Origin: Candidatus Thalassarchaeum betae
GTDB lineage: Archaea; Thermoplasmatota; Poseidoniia; Poseidoniales; Thalassarchaeaceae
Assembly: GCA_003193925.1 (NCBI GenBank)
Contig: PSPG01000010.1
Span: forward strand, 1-59,705
Direction: 5' to 3'
DNA: 59,705 nt
In this document: positions 51,244 through 59,648 of the stretch, piece after piece
Layout: each line of letters opens with the position of its first letter
How positions within the stretch are numbered: position 1 is the first letter of the stretch
Notes under the pieces: model-generated
Databases searched by the model: none
Told to the model about the DNA's origin: nothing
The model's input: only the letters and a program-made list of their open reading frames with translations
Made by a program: the position numbers and the translations under genes

Positions 51244-53298
51244 TCAAGCAGAAGGTTGGGTGTCGGTTCCCTTGTGGATGGTGTCGATTACCTTGGCTAG
51301 GCGCTCGACGAGACTGACCTTCTCCTCGGCCCCTACGAGGGAGTGCTCAAGGACCTCATCGAGTGAGTCCACAGGTATGACTTCGACCATCTGCTCCCAC
51401 TTCTCGTCCATCAAGACGTCCTGCAGGTTCGCTCGCGGAATCACCACCTTCTCGATGCCGGACTTGGCAGCGGCCTCGATCTTGGCTGTGACGCCGCCGA
51501 CCGGGAGGATCTCGCCGCGCACCGAGAGAGATCCCGTCATCGCGAGATTCTGCTCGATCGGCACGCCCTCGAAGGCGCTGATGATGGCAGTTGCCATGGT
51601 GATGGAGGCACTGTCGCCGTCGACGTTATGAGTACCCGGGAACTGCACATGCAGGTCATAGTCCTTGATGTCCTTGCCAGTGAGCTTCTTGACGACGGCG
51701 GTGATGTTGCTCACGCTCTCGTTAGCCAAGTCGGACAGGCCCCCCGTCGCGATGACCCGTCCGGACATGCCTTGGGCGGGAGTCACCATCGCCTCGACGG
51801 GTATGACTACCCCTGAGTAGTCGGACAGGCCGCTGTCAGTACCTAGCACGGCAAGTCCGTTGACTCGTCCCACGCGGTGGCCACGGTTGACCAGCATCGC
51901 GTACTCAGATTGGCGCTCGAGGTAGCGGTCTGCAACTTGTTGCTCGAGCGGCTTGGCGATCTCCCTGGCTCGAGTAACGTGCACCGAGCGTGTCAGTTCG
52001 GCGCCCTCCTCAGCTGCGAGGTCACCGGCTATGCGCACCAGGCCGCCGAGCTCGCGCAGTCGCAGGGACAACTTACCTCGGCGGCCGCTGCGCCTCTGGG
52101 CCTCCTTGAGGATCAGTGCTATCGAACTTCGATCGAAGTGTGGAATCGGCTTTCCGGAGTCCTTGTCAGCCTCGTTTCGGACCTCTTGCGCGATGAAGCG
52201 GATGAGGCGTCGGCGGTTGAGCTCGGTGTCGGGCATGTCGGTGTTGACATAGACCTCGTAGCCGTAGCCTCGGATACGGCTTCGCAGGGCGGGGTGCATG
52301 TTCTGGACGCTGTCGAGGTTGCCGGCCGCGATGAGGATGAAGTCGGTGGGCACCGGCTCTGACTTGGTCAGAGCGCCCGAGGAGCGCTCGGAGCGGCCGC
52401 AGATGGAGAGCTCCTTCTCCTGCATCGCGATAAGCAGGGCCTGCTGTTCCTCCATCCTGAGCATGCGAATCTCGTCTATGTAGAGCACTCCCTTGTTGGC
52501 GCGATGGACCGCGCCGGGCTCGACCCTCTCGTGGGCCGGAGTCGCCAAGTCGGCGCCGGACTGGAACGGGTCGTGTCGGACATCTCCCAGCAGGGCTCCG
52601 GCGAGGGTGCCCGTCGCGTCGATGAACGGAGGCTCGTCGCTCCGCTCGTGCTTGATTAGCAGCTTCGGGATGTTCCCCTCGTCACCGGCTGTCAGGCGGG
52701 TTCGGAGGAAGAAGTAGCCGAAGACGAGGATGAAGGAGCCGAAGATGAAGGTCAGGATCTCACCGCTGGTGATGGTCGCCAGCAGGAGGGCGGCGCCGAT
52801 GACGAGGGCGACGAACAGCAGGGTGCGGTTAGTGCGCTCCCTCTGCAGGCGGATCTGAGCCCGGCGCTCGGAGATAATGCGGGAGCCGCGTCCGGCCGGG
52901 ACGGTGCGGATGATCGGCTCGTTCTCGTCCTCCGAGTTGCGGTAGACCATGACGTCCTCGAGACGCTCCCGCGGCAGGAACTCCGTCATCGAGCGGGCCA
53001 GCATCGACTTGCCGGTGCCGGGATCGCCGACCATGATGACGTGGCGTCGCTGCTCGGCGGCCTTACGGACCACGATTGAGGCGGCTTCCTGCCCGATGAC
53101 CTGATCGACCAGTTTCGGAGGAATCGGCACATCTGCGGTCGAGGTTATGTCGACGCCGTCGATCCACTCCTGAACATGGGTCTCGCAGACCGGATCCTTG
53201 TTGACAGAGACCCCGAACGCGGCGCCGTCTTCCCAGGATTCCAAGGGGTCCTGATCGGGCCGCTCGATGTCGTCCGACTGGTCTGTCTCATCGCTCAT
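51244..53298 (-). CDS. lonB: Membrane-bound archaeal Lon protease (LonB)
   Basis: The 684-residue protein has an AAA+ domain with Walker A VGDPGTGKSML and Walker B VLYIDEIRML. Two transmembrane spans sit inside the AAA+ module (about 160-200, RTNRTLLFVALVIGAALL), as usual for archaeal LonB. The C-terminal protease domain has Ser563 (VDGDSASI) and Lys606 (GGVTAKIEA). It degrades damaged and regulatory proteins at the membrane. The N-terminus is acidic. A 7-bp inverted repeat overlies its promoter. Confidence 0.96.
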   Translation of the reverse strand: MSDETDQSDDIERPDQDPLESWEDGAAFGVSVNKDPVCETHVQEWIDGVDITSTADVPIPPKLVDQVIGQEAASIVVRKAAEQRRHVIMVGDPGTGKSMLARSMTEFLPRERLEDVMVYRNSEDENEPIIRTVPAGRGSRIISERRAQIRLQRERTNRTLLFVALVIGAALLLATITSGEILTFIFGSFILVFGYFFLRTRLTAGDEGNIPKLLIKHERSDEPPFIDATGTLAGALLGDVRHDPFQSGADLATPAHERVEPGAVHRANKGVLYIDEIRMLRMEEQQALLIAMQEKELSICGRSERSSGALTKSEPVPTDFILIAAGNLDSVQNMHPALRSRIRGYGYEVYVNTDMPDTELNRRRLIRFIAQEVRNEADKDSGKPIPHFDRSSIALILKEAQRRSGRRGKLSLRLRELGGLVRIAGDLAAEEGAELTRSVHVTRAREIAKPLEQQVADRYLERQSEYAMLVNRGHRVGRVNGLAVLGTDSGLSDYSGVVIPVEAMVTPAQGMSGRVIATGGLSDLANESVSNITAVVKKLTGKDIKDYDLHVQFPGTHNVDGDSASITMATAIISAFEGVPIEQNLAMTGSLSVRGEILPVGGVTAKIEAAAKSGIEKVVIPRANLQDVLMDEKWEQMVEVIPVDSLDEVLEHSLVGAEEKVSLVERLAKVIDTIHKGTDTQPSA

Positions 53299-53329
53299 AG
53301 GCGCTCCCCCGAGGATGGTGCTGACGTTC

Positions 53330-53346
53330 GCACCTTCTTAAGGTGC
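53330..53346 (-). promoter_or_regulatory. Inverted repeat overlapping the lonB TATA region
   Basis: GCACCTT-CTT-AAGGTGC is a perfect 7-bp repeat with a 3-nt spacer. Read toward lonB it contains CTTAAG, a TATA-like element about 40 nt before the ATG at 53298, so a protein bound here would compete with TBP. It may be a stress-regulator site. Confidence 0.4.
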
Positions 53347-53376
53347 GTCAAAACTGGCAATCGCTGTTAAGGGCGA

Positions 53377-56300
53377 TTACTGGCGTCGGCGGAGGTACTC
53401 TGCACCGTAGTAGTGCCACTGTTCCATAGTCCAGCCTGGGGGCAGTCCCTCGGGTGGCAGGGGCGGTGTCATCGGAGGCGGCGGTGGTACTTCCCCCATC
53501 AGGTCCGACTCGCCCGTCTCGGAGTCATCGTAATCCTCCTCGCGGACCGCGCTGGCGTAGTCGATTGCCGACTCGGAAGCGAGGCCCTGGCGTCGCAGGA
53601 CTAGGGCGAGCGAGAGGACCAGTGCGATGGCCAGCAGGAGTCCGATTCCGATCAATCCCGCCGACATCATGGCGCTCATACCGCCGGAGTCGGTTTCAGT
53701 GTCATCATTTCCGGGTTCATCGATGATCTCCTGTGGCTCGATGGCGTATATCCTGAGCTGTTCCTCCGTGACACGGTCGAAGTCGTTCTGGTCAACGCCT
53801 TCCACTATGAGGGTGATGTAGTCGCCGACGCCTAGGCCGGCGCCGCTGGCGGGGTTCACGATGAACGGCCCGTAATTGTGCGAGACGCCAGAGGAGTGGC
53901 AGACTCCAGTGATGCTGTTGCAGACCGTCCAGCCGACCCTGATGTCGGTCAGCACGTACGGCCCCACATTCTGGATGGTGAATGTCGGATTGGTGCCGTA
54001 CTCGACAGTGTCGAAACTAGCCACAAAGTCGGTTTCCCAGTAGAGAGGCAGGTCGTCGACTACGTGGACAGTGATGATGGAGGCACTGGCATCTCCGTGC
54101 CTGTCCTCCAAGGTGATGGTTACGACCTCGTCTCCAGACTCTTCCCATGCCATGGTCAGTATGCCGGTTATCGGATTGAACTGGGCTGCGCCGGGAACGA
54201 AGGTCATCGCCGTGGCCCAGATCTCCTCGTCGGGGTCATCGATGTCGGTCATCCTGTCGAGCAGCTCAAGGGTGATCCTCTCGCCGATCTTGACCGTGAA
54301 CTCTTCGATTCCCGTCAGGTCGATGCGGGGGGCGTCGTTGACGTTGAGGACGTGGAAGGTGATTATGGTGTCCGAGAACTTGACGTCGTCACTGGCCCTG
54401 ACGGTGATTTCGGAGATCCCGGTCGAATCATCGTCGAGCGAGCTGACCGAGAGGGTGTGGCCGGAGATGCTGGCATCGACGAGAGCCGTGTTGGAGTTCG
54501 CGAGTAACTCTAGCGTGAGTCCCGAGACTGGAACGGGGTAGCCGTTGTCATCGGTGTCGGACAGGTACTCGGTCAGCCCGATGCTGGCCGAGCCGCCCTC
54601 GTCGAAGGACTGCGTCGGGATCGGTGCCCACCTCGGAGCGCCGTTCTCTACCACGTTGAACATCATCATGCCTGAGTTCACGTCGTCGCCGTCGTCGACG
54701 GAGACGAACATGCCCTGCGGGATCGGGTTGCCCTGGACGTCCCAGATGACCTCGTCGAACTCTACGACTATCTCGAGTGTCGAGGAGTCCCACTCCACGA
54801 ACTCAGGCGAGTTGCTGTCGACGCTGAGCATAGAGAGCGGTGTCTCGGCGTCGTAGACGAGACCGATTACGGACACTCTCTCCTGAGTCTCTACCTTCAC
54901 GGTCGGCATGCCGGCGTACTGAGAGTATCCGCTGTCCAGAACCAAGGGAAGCCCGTTGCGCAGCTCGAAAGCCTCGCCGAAAATCAGCCAGTCGCTGGTC
55001 TGGCCGCCAGAATCGGTCCACTTTACCCTGAGGTCGTAGTTCCCTACCTCAGCGTTGAGCGGAGCCCCGATAGTGTGGACGTAGCGGGCGTTGCCACCGC
55101 TCCCGATCATGTCGGCAGAGATGATCCAGGCATTGTCCCACATCTCGGTTCCAGCCTTGGCGTAGTGCAGGGTCGGAGTCATTGTGGACATATCGTCCAC
55201 CATGTCGTTTGACAGAGCGGTCGACTCGAACTGGATGGTGCCGCCCCTCTCGATCGAGGTCGAAGCTATGGCCGTCGGCTGGTTGGCGACGGGCGGCATG
55301 TCGTGCAGCGCGTTGTCGTCGGCGTAGTTGTTCGACGAGACGCGGTCGCCGGTCAGGCCGGTGATCCTAGCTCGGAAGGTCGTGGAGCCAGAGGCGTACG
55401 GCGTGATGTCGGACGTGTCGAAACCAATCGTCAGAGTCTGAGTGCCGGCGGCGGCGAGGTTCGTGATAGAAGCGCCGCCGATGTAGTTCTCGTTGAGTCC
55501 CTCGAGCTCGTAAATGGTTATCTCGCCACCGTCGTTGTAGGGGTCGACGCCGTAGTTCGTGACCTCGACGCTGACATCCATGATGTCTCCCGGAACGAAG
55601 CCGAGGTTGCCGTTCTGGTTGTCGACCCGGAAGTCCGAGACGCCCACGTCGATGAGCGGGATCATGTCGAGGTCGACGGCCGAGAGGAAGGTGTTGTACG
55701 AGGCGTGCGGGCCGTCCATCAGAGCGAGGACGGGCCAGAAGTTCTCGAACTGGGTGTTCCCGCCTGCCGCCCTGACGGTGTTCAACGGAACCGTCCAAGT
55801 CCTCTCGGCGACGTTGTTCGGGGCCAGGGTCAACTCCTCAAAGCCGTTGTCGTTGCTGTTCAGCAGCCAATCCATCCAGTTGTGGTGAGGCCTGTTGCCG
55901 TTGTCGTAGGCGTCGCCGCCGAACTGCTCCGTGACTGCTCCGTAGAGGTACACGACGACCAAGGGCGACGAGCCCAGGTAGGTCACCTCGACGGTGATGG
56001 TGACCTCGTCGCCGGCGCTGTTCAGGACTGTGGAGAGTTCCATCGCGTATTCAGATATCTCGGAGCCCATGCATCCGCCGGCCTCGTAGTCGGCGTCGTA
56101 GTAGTTGGTTCCCGAAGAGCCGACCTTGTAGCAGGACCCGCTCTGGGCGTCGGCGAAGGCGAATGTCGGGTAACCACTGGAGGATGCCATCACGTGGTCA
56201 GTCCTGTAGATCGGGCCGTCGGAGGGCCAGCCTCCGGACTCGGACTCAAAGAACGAGACGAAGGTGAAGTCCTCGCCGTTCGAATTCTTGAGGTTGACAA

Positions 56301-56529
56301 GCGAGGGGCCTGCGCTGTCCATGCACGGTGGGCACCAATGTGCTCCGACGTATTCGCCGAACACAGCGTGCCCCGGGCTGGTTGCATACAGAGGCATTTC
56401 CTTCTGCTTCAGTTGTTCGCGTTCCTCGACCTTCTCGTCCATCACCATGAAGCCCGTGAAGGACATCACGACCACCAAGGCCGCTAGGGCCACCGGTTGG
56501 ACTATTGACAGCATCCGCGCCGCAGTCAT
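53377..56529 (-). CDS. Large surface protein: CPPC thioredoxin-like head, beta-domain stalk, C-terminal anchor
   Basis: The 1050-residue protein has an N-terminal signal-anchor (about 8-30) and a thioredoxin-like or Omp28-like domain with VGAHWCPPCMDSAGP (C66, C69). A long stalk of Ig/cadherin-like beta domains follows (LNVNDAPRIDLTGIEEF, EDRHGDASASIITVHVVDD). Near the C-terminus is a transmembrane helix (about 960-985), then a cytoplasmic tail with poly-Pro (PPPPPMTPPLPPEGLPP) and GWTMEQWHYYGAEYLRRRQ. The redox motif suggests outside disulfide chemistry, perhaps fed by the CcdA-type protein at 37483. The last tail motif probably docks an inside partner. Confidence 0.75.
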   Translation of the reverse strand: MTAARMLSIVQPVALAALVVVMSFTGFMVMDEKVEEREQLKQKEMPLYATSPGHAVFGEYVGAHWCPPCMDSAGPSLVNLKNSNGEDFTFVSFFESESGGWPSDGPIYRTDHVMASSSGYPTFAFADAQSGSCYKVGSSGTNYYDADYEAGGCMGSEISEYAMELSTVLNSAGDEVTITVEVTYLGSSPLVVVYLYGAVTEQFGGDAYDNGNRPHHNWMDWLLNSNDNGFEELTLAPNNVAERTWTVPLNTVRAAGGNTQFENFWPVLALMDGPHASYNTFLSAVDLDMIPLIDVGVSDFRVDNQNGNLGFVPGDIMDVSVEVTNYGVDPYNDGGEITIYELEGLNENYIGGASITNLAAAGTQTLTIGFDTSDITPYASGSTTFRARITGLTGDRVSSNNYADDNALHDMPPVANQPTAIASTSIERGGTIQFESTALSNDMVDDMSTMTPTLHYAKAGTEMWDNAWIISADMIGSGGNARYVHTIGAPLNAEVGNYDLRVKWTDSGGQTSDWLIFGEAFELRNGLPLVLDSGYSQYAGMPTVKVETQERVSVIGLVYDAETPLSMLSVDSNSPEFVEWDSSTLEIVVEFDEVIWDVQGNPIPQGMFVSVDDGDDVNSGMMMFNVVENGAPRWAPIPTQSFDEGGSASIGLTEYLSDTDDNGYPVPVSGLTLELLANSNTALVDASISGHTLSVSSLDDDSTGISEITVRASDDVKFSDTIITFHVLNVNDAPRIDLTGIEEFTVKIGERITLELLDRMTDIDDPDEEIWATAMTFVPGAAQFNPITGILTMAWEESGDEVVTITLEDRHGDASASIITVHVVDDLPLYWETDFVASFDTVEYGTNPTFTIQNVGPYVLTDIRVGWTVCNSITGVCHSSGVSHNYGPFIVNPASGAGLGVGDYITLIVEGVDQNDFDRVTEEQLRIYAIEPQEIIDEPGNDDTETDSGGMSAMMSAGLIGIGLLLAIALVLSLALVLRRQGLASESAIDYASAVREEDYDDSETGESDLMGEVPPPPPMTPPLPPEGLPPGWTMEQWHYYGAEYLRRRQ

Positions 56530-56642
56530 CGTCCTTTCCGTGACGAGGCGCCGTATAACCGTGCTGTAGCCCGGGTAGGGGGGGATAATCGGCTCTATAG
56601 AGCCGCCGAAGCACTTGAAGCGTGAAGGCGAGCCGCGAGGCC

Positions 56643-57455
56643 ATGAGCGATGGCAGTGGGGGCGAGTGGGTCGCGCTGAGGGAGGACGACGGGCGAGCCT
56701 ACCTGCTCCGCCGGGCGCCCGGTGAGGTCAAGGTGAAGGGGCTCGGCAGGTTCGACGCCGAGCAGCTCTTGGACGGCTACTCGATCGGCGACAGGATCAG
56801 CGTCGGCCAGAAGTCCCTGACCATCGTCGACCCCGCGCTGCCCGAGGCTCGCCGGAACATGGCGCGGAGGGCTCAAGTCATCGGCGCGAAGGACTCGGGG
56901 TTCCTCGTTTCCTGGATGGGGATTGGGGTTGGATCCAGGGTGCTCGAGGGGGGACACGGCTCGGCCGGTCTCGCCATGCACCTAGCCAACGTGCTCGGCT
57001 CGGCTGGCACCCTCATCTCTGTCGAGTCACGGCCCGAGCACGCCGAGGTCGGCCGGGCCAACATGGAGCGCCTGTCCGAGGTGCTCCCCGAATTCCCCGA
57101 CTGGCACCTCATAGACGGCGACATGTCCGACATCGGCCAGACCGTCACCGAGATCTGCGGCTCGCTCGACGCAGCCATCATCGACATCGCCGAGCCGTGG
57201 CGGGTCGTCCCTGCGGTCGAGCCGCTCCTGCGGGCGGGCGGCAGGCTCGCTTGCTACTGCCCGACCACCTCCCAGCTCGAGAAGTCGTGGGAGGCGGCCG
57301 GGGAGCGGGGTCTGGTGATCGAGTGGGCCGGCGAGATAATCGAGCGCAGGTGGGTCAGGGCGAGCAAGGGCGGGGTTAGGCCCGGCAACCAGCCGATGGG
57401 GCACACCGCGTTCCTGCTCATCGCTGCCAAGGTGGCTCCGAGCGAGGAGGAATGA
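56643..57455 (+). CDS. trmI: tRNA (adenine-N1)-methyltransferase, TrmI-like
   Basis: The 270-residue protein starts MSDGSGGEWVALREDDGRAYL, has the N-terminal beta domain and a Rossmann-type SAM domain with VLEGGHGSAGLAMHLANVLG, then ISVESRPEHAEVGRANM, DAAIIDIAEPWRVVPAV and CYCPTTSQLEKSW. These match the archaeal TrmI family, which methylates A57/A58 in the T loop of tRNA. The SAM loop GHGSAGL differs slightly from GTGSGA. The ATG at 56643 is preferred to a GTG at 56622. Confidence 0.88.
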   Translation: MSDGSGGEWVALREDDGRAYLLRRAPGEVKVKGLGRFDAEQLLDGYSIGDRISVGQKSLTIVDPALPEARRNMARRAQVIGAKDSGFLVSWMGIGVGSRVLEGGHGSAGLAMHLANVLGSAGTLISVESRPEHAEVGRANMERLSEVLPEFPDWHLIDGDMSDIGQTVTEICGSLDAAIIDIAEPWRVVPAVEPLLRAGGRLACYCPTTSQLEKSWEAAGERGLVIEWAGEIIERRWVRASKGGVRPGNQPMGHTAFLLIAAKVAPSEEE

Positions 57456-57459
57456 CCAC

Positions 57460-57558
57460 ATGATTGTCACAGTCTTCCGTTCCCGACTCAATCCGGATAT
57501 CGGCGAGGAGTACACGGAGATGGCAGGCCGAATGAGCGGATACCTGAAATCGGACTGA
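57460..57558 (+). pseudogene. Truncated antibiotic-biosynthesis-monooxygenase-like remnant
   Basis: A 32-codon frame starts MIVTVFRSRLNPDIGEEYTE and ends GYLKSD before a stop. The first part matches the N-terminus of ABM-type small proteins, normally about 95-100 residues. GYLKSD looks like the segment after the usual MPGF turn, as if some codons between were deleted and the rest lost. It begins 4 nt after trmI. It could also be a short functional peptide, but this seems less likely. Confidence 0.5.
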
Positions 57559-57578
57559 TCGGCGCGGCTCGAGAAAGA

Positions 57579-58073
57579 GTGAGTGGTTTCCTCATGGGCT
57601 GGATCGGCGAATTCAAGGGCAGGGTCGCCGATGTCGGTTGGACCTCGGGGAAGATGCTGCGCGAGTTCATGAGATTCAACGTCACGGGTTGCTTTAACTC
57701 GGCATTCGCATTCATTCTGTACGAATTGCTCTACCGGGTCAACATCTGGGATGCTCACACGGCCGTGGCGGCTTGGGTGGTATCCAGCATCATAGGGAAC
57801 GTCGAAGCCCACTATATGCACTACAGATTCACATTCAAGTCGGTCTTCAATTACACCACCAGCCTGAATAGGGCATTCTGGTGCTACACTGCTCTACTCG
57901 TAGTGACCACGACCTCGGAGTACTTCATGATAGAGAGATGGCTCATCAACCACCACATTGCTTGGCTGATCAACACCTGTCTGTTCGGCTTCCTGAACTT
58001 CGTGCTCATCCGCTGGCTGGCCTTCCCTCCCGAACTCGACGTTGCCTATATCGAGCGATTGTCGGATGATTGA
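57579..58073 (+). CDS. GtrA-like small membrane protein
   Basis: The 164-residue protein has four predicted membrane spans, with FMRFNVTGCFNSAFAFILYELL, the first GtrA-type helix, and the WLINTCLFGFLNFVLIRWLAF region. GtrA-like proteins are thought to move lipid-linked sugars for glycan or polysaccharide synthesis. The start is GTG at 57579, with an ATG at 57594 as a shorter option. aspS follows. Confidence 0.8.
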   Translation: MSGFLMGWIGEFKGRVADVGWTSGKMLREFMRFNVTGCFNSAFAFILYELLYRVNIWDAHTAVAAWVVSSIIGNVEAHYMHYRFTFKSVFNYTTSLNRAFWCYTALLVVTTTSEYFMIERWLINHHIAWLINTCLFGFLNFVLIRWLAFPPELDVAYIERLSDD

Positions 58074-58122
58074 GCCTCCGAGCCCGATACCATTCAAAAC
58101 CCCGCCCCGACACGAGAGGGGC

Positions 58123-59532
58123 ATGAGGGACAGCAGCGGATGGAGGCCTACGGCCTACCGCTCCCACACCATCGGGCAGGTCGTTGCCAACGGCGCGGAC
58201 ATGGTCGGCTCTGAGGTCACCCTAGCGGGTTACGCCGAGACAGTGCGCGGGCGGGGCGCGATCTGCTTCCTGATGCTGCGCGATGGCACCGGCCGTATCC
58301 AGGCCTTCCTGAAGAAGGACAACATGGGCGAGGCGCTGTTCGACGCCATCCAGTCGGCCACCCGAGAGTCGACCGTCCAAGTCACTGGGACGGTAGCCCA
58401 GAAGCGCCCCCCCGAGGTCGCCGAGGGCGAGCCGTCCCCACCCCCGGAGTACGAGGTCAACGTTAGCACTGGCGCCATCCTAGCCGATGCCGCAGCCCCC
58501 CTGCCGGTGGGGGTCATCGACGAGGTCAACGTCGGCCTCGATGTGCGTCTAGACAATCGTCACCTCGACCTGCGGCGCGCGCATGTGAACGCCATGTTCC
58601 AGCTGCGCGCCAAGGTCCTGCAGTACGGCCGCGACCACCTGATTTCCGAGGGCTTCCAGGAGATCAACACCCCGAAGATCATCGTCGCTGCCGCCGAAGG
58701 CGGCACCAACCTGTTCTCGCTGCAGTACTTTGAGACCCCAGCATACCTCTCGCAGAGCCCGCAGCTGTACAAGCAGCTGGCAGTACTCGGAGGCCTCGAG
58801 CGCGTCTTCGAGATCGGTCCGGCCTTCCGTGCCGAGAAGCACGACACCTATCGTCACCTCAACGAGTTCATCTCCTTCGACATCGAGGGCGCGTGGATGG
58901 ACGACGAGGACGTGATGGGCGTTCTGGAGAGGATGATGTGCCACATCTGGAGCCAGGTCGCTGCCAACGACCTGGACCTGATTGACGCAGTCAACGTGTT
59001 CAGGGCGAGTCAGGGGCAGGATCCCGTGAGCGTGGAGGTCCCGAGCTTGCCCTTCCCCCGCATCCCCTACTGTGATGCCATCGATATCGTCCAGGCCGAG
59101 GGAGGCGAGATCGAGTGGGGCGAAGACATCGAAAGCCATCACTGCGACATCATCGCGACCCAATACCCGGGCTTCCACTTCATCTCGCGCTGGCCTATGT
59201 CGATGAAGCCGTTCTACATCCACCACAAGGAGGAGGAGAGGGGCTCGTCTGGCGGCCAGCTCAGCCGCGGCTTCGACCTGAACTACGGTCGTGACGAGAT
59301 GACCAGCGGCGGCCAGCGCGAGCACCGAGTGGATGTGCTAGAGCAGAATCTGCGCGATATGGGCCTCGAGCCTGCCGACTTCACCTTCTACACGGACGGC
59401 TTCCGCTACGGTGCGCCGCCGCACGCCGGCTGGGGGCTGGGTGTCGCCCGCTTGCTGATGGTGCTGACCGGGGCGAGCAATGTCCGCGAAGTCGTGCTTT
59501 TCCCACGTGATCGGTCCCGAGTGACCCCCTGA
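58123..59532 (+). CDS. aspS: Aspartyl-tRNA synthetase
   Basis: The 469-residue class IIb synthetase has an N-terminal anticodon-binding OB fold (VTLAGYAETVRGRGAICFLML), motif 2 RVFEIGPAFRAEKHDTYRHLNEF and motif 3 GWGLGVARLLMVLTGA. The flipping-loop region EGGTNLFSLQYF and SQSPQLYKQ fit AspRS of the archaeal/eukaryotic type rather than AsnRS. The position matching the discrimination Trp of Thermococcus AspRS reads Glu in AGYAE, so tRNA-Asn charging as well cannot be excluded. Confidence 0.9.
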   Translation: MRDSSGWRPTAYRSHTIGQVVANGADMVGSEVTLAGYAETVRGRGAICFLMLRDGTGRIQAFLKKDNMGEALFDAIQSATRESTVQVTGTVAQKRPPEVAEGEPSPPPEYEVNVSTGAILADAAAPLPVGVIDEVNVGLDVRLDNRHLDLRRAHVNAMFQLRAKVLQYGRDHLISEGFQEINTPKIIVAAAEGGTNLFSLQYFETPAYLSQSPQLYKQLAVLGGLERVFEIGPAFRAEKHDTYRHLNEFISFDIEGAWMDDEDVMGVLERMMCHIWSQVAANDLDLIDAVNVFRASQGQDPVSVEVPSLPFPRIPYCDAIDIVQAEGGEIEWGEDIESHHCDIIATQYPGFHFISRWPMSMKPFYIHHKEEERGSSGGQLSRGFDLNYGRDEMTSGGQREHRVDVLEQNLRDMGLEPADFTFYTDGFRYGAPPHAGWGLGVARLLMVLTGASNVREVVLFPRDRSRVTP

Positions 59533-59593
59533 GCTTCCGGACTCACGAGGATTCACCGACCTTAGACTGGCCTTTGAATATCAGCGACCGAGG

Positions 59594-59609
59594 TGTATAT
59601 TACTAGTAA
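59594..59609 (+). promoter_or_regulatory. TATA-like box and 10-bp palindrome before the last gene
   Basis: TGTATATTACTAGTAA holds a TATA-like TATATTA at 59596-59602 and the palindrome TTACTAGTAA at 59600-59609. The ATG of the last gene is at 59649, 40 nt downstream. The ACTAGT core also occurs in the palindrome at 38942-38953. Confidence 0.35.
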
Positions 59610-59648
59610 GCAGGGATTCAAATATGGGGCGCATGGCGCTCGCATTCT

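Noticed and set aside
53359-53378. Inverted repeat AATCGC...GCGATT over the stop codon of the large surface protein gene
   Set aside because: The stem is 6 bp with an 8-nt loop and no T-run, so it is too weak to call a terminator.
55303-56487. 394-residue plus-strand frame
   Set aside because: It is antisense to the large surface protein, with a Val/Asp/Arg-rich shadow sequence.
58123-59532. Asparaginyl-tRNA synthetase as alternative for aspS
   Set aside because: SQSPQLYKQ and RAEKHDTYRHLNEF match AspRS; AsnRS has a different residue after QLY.
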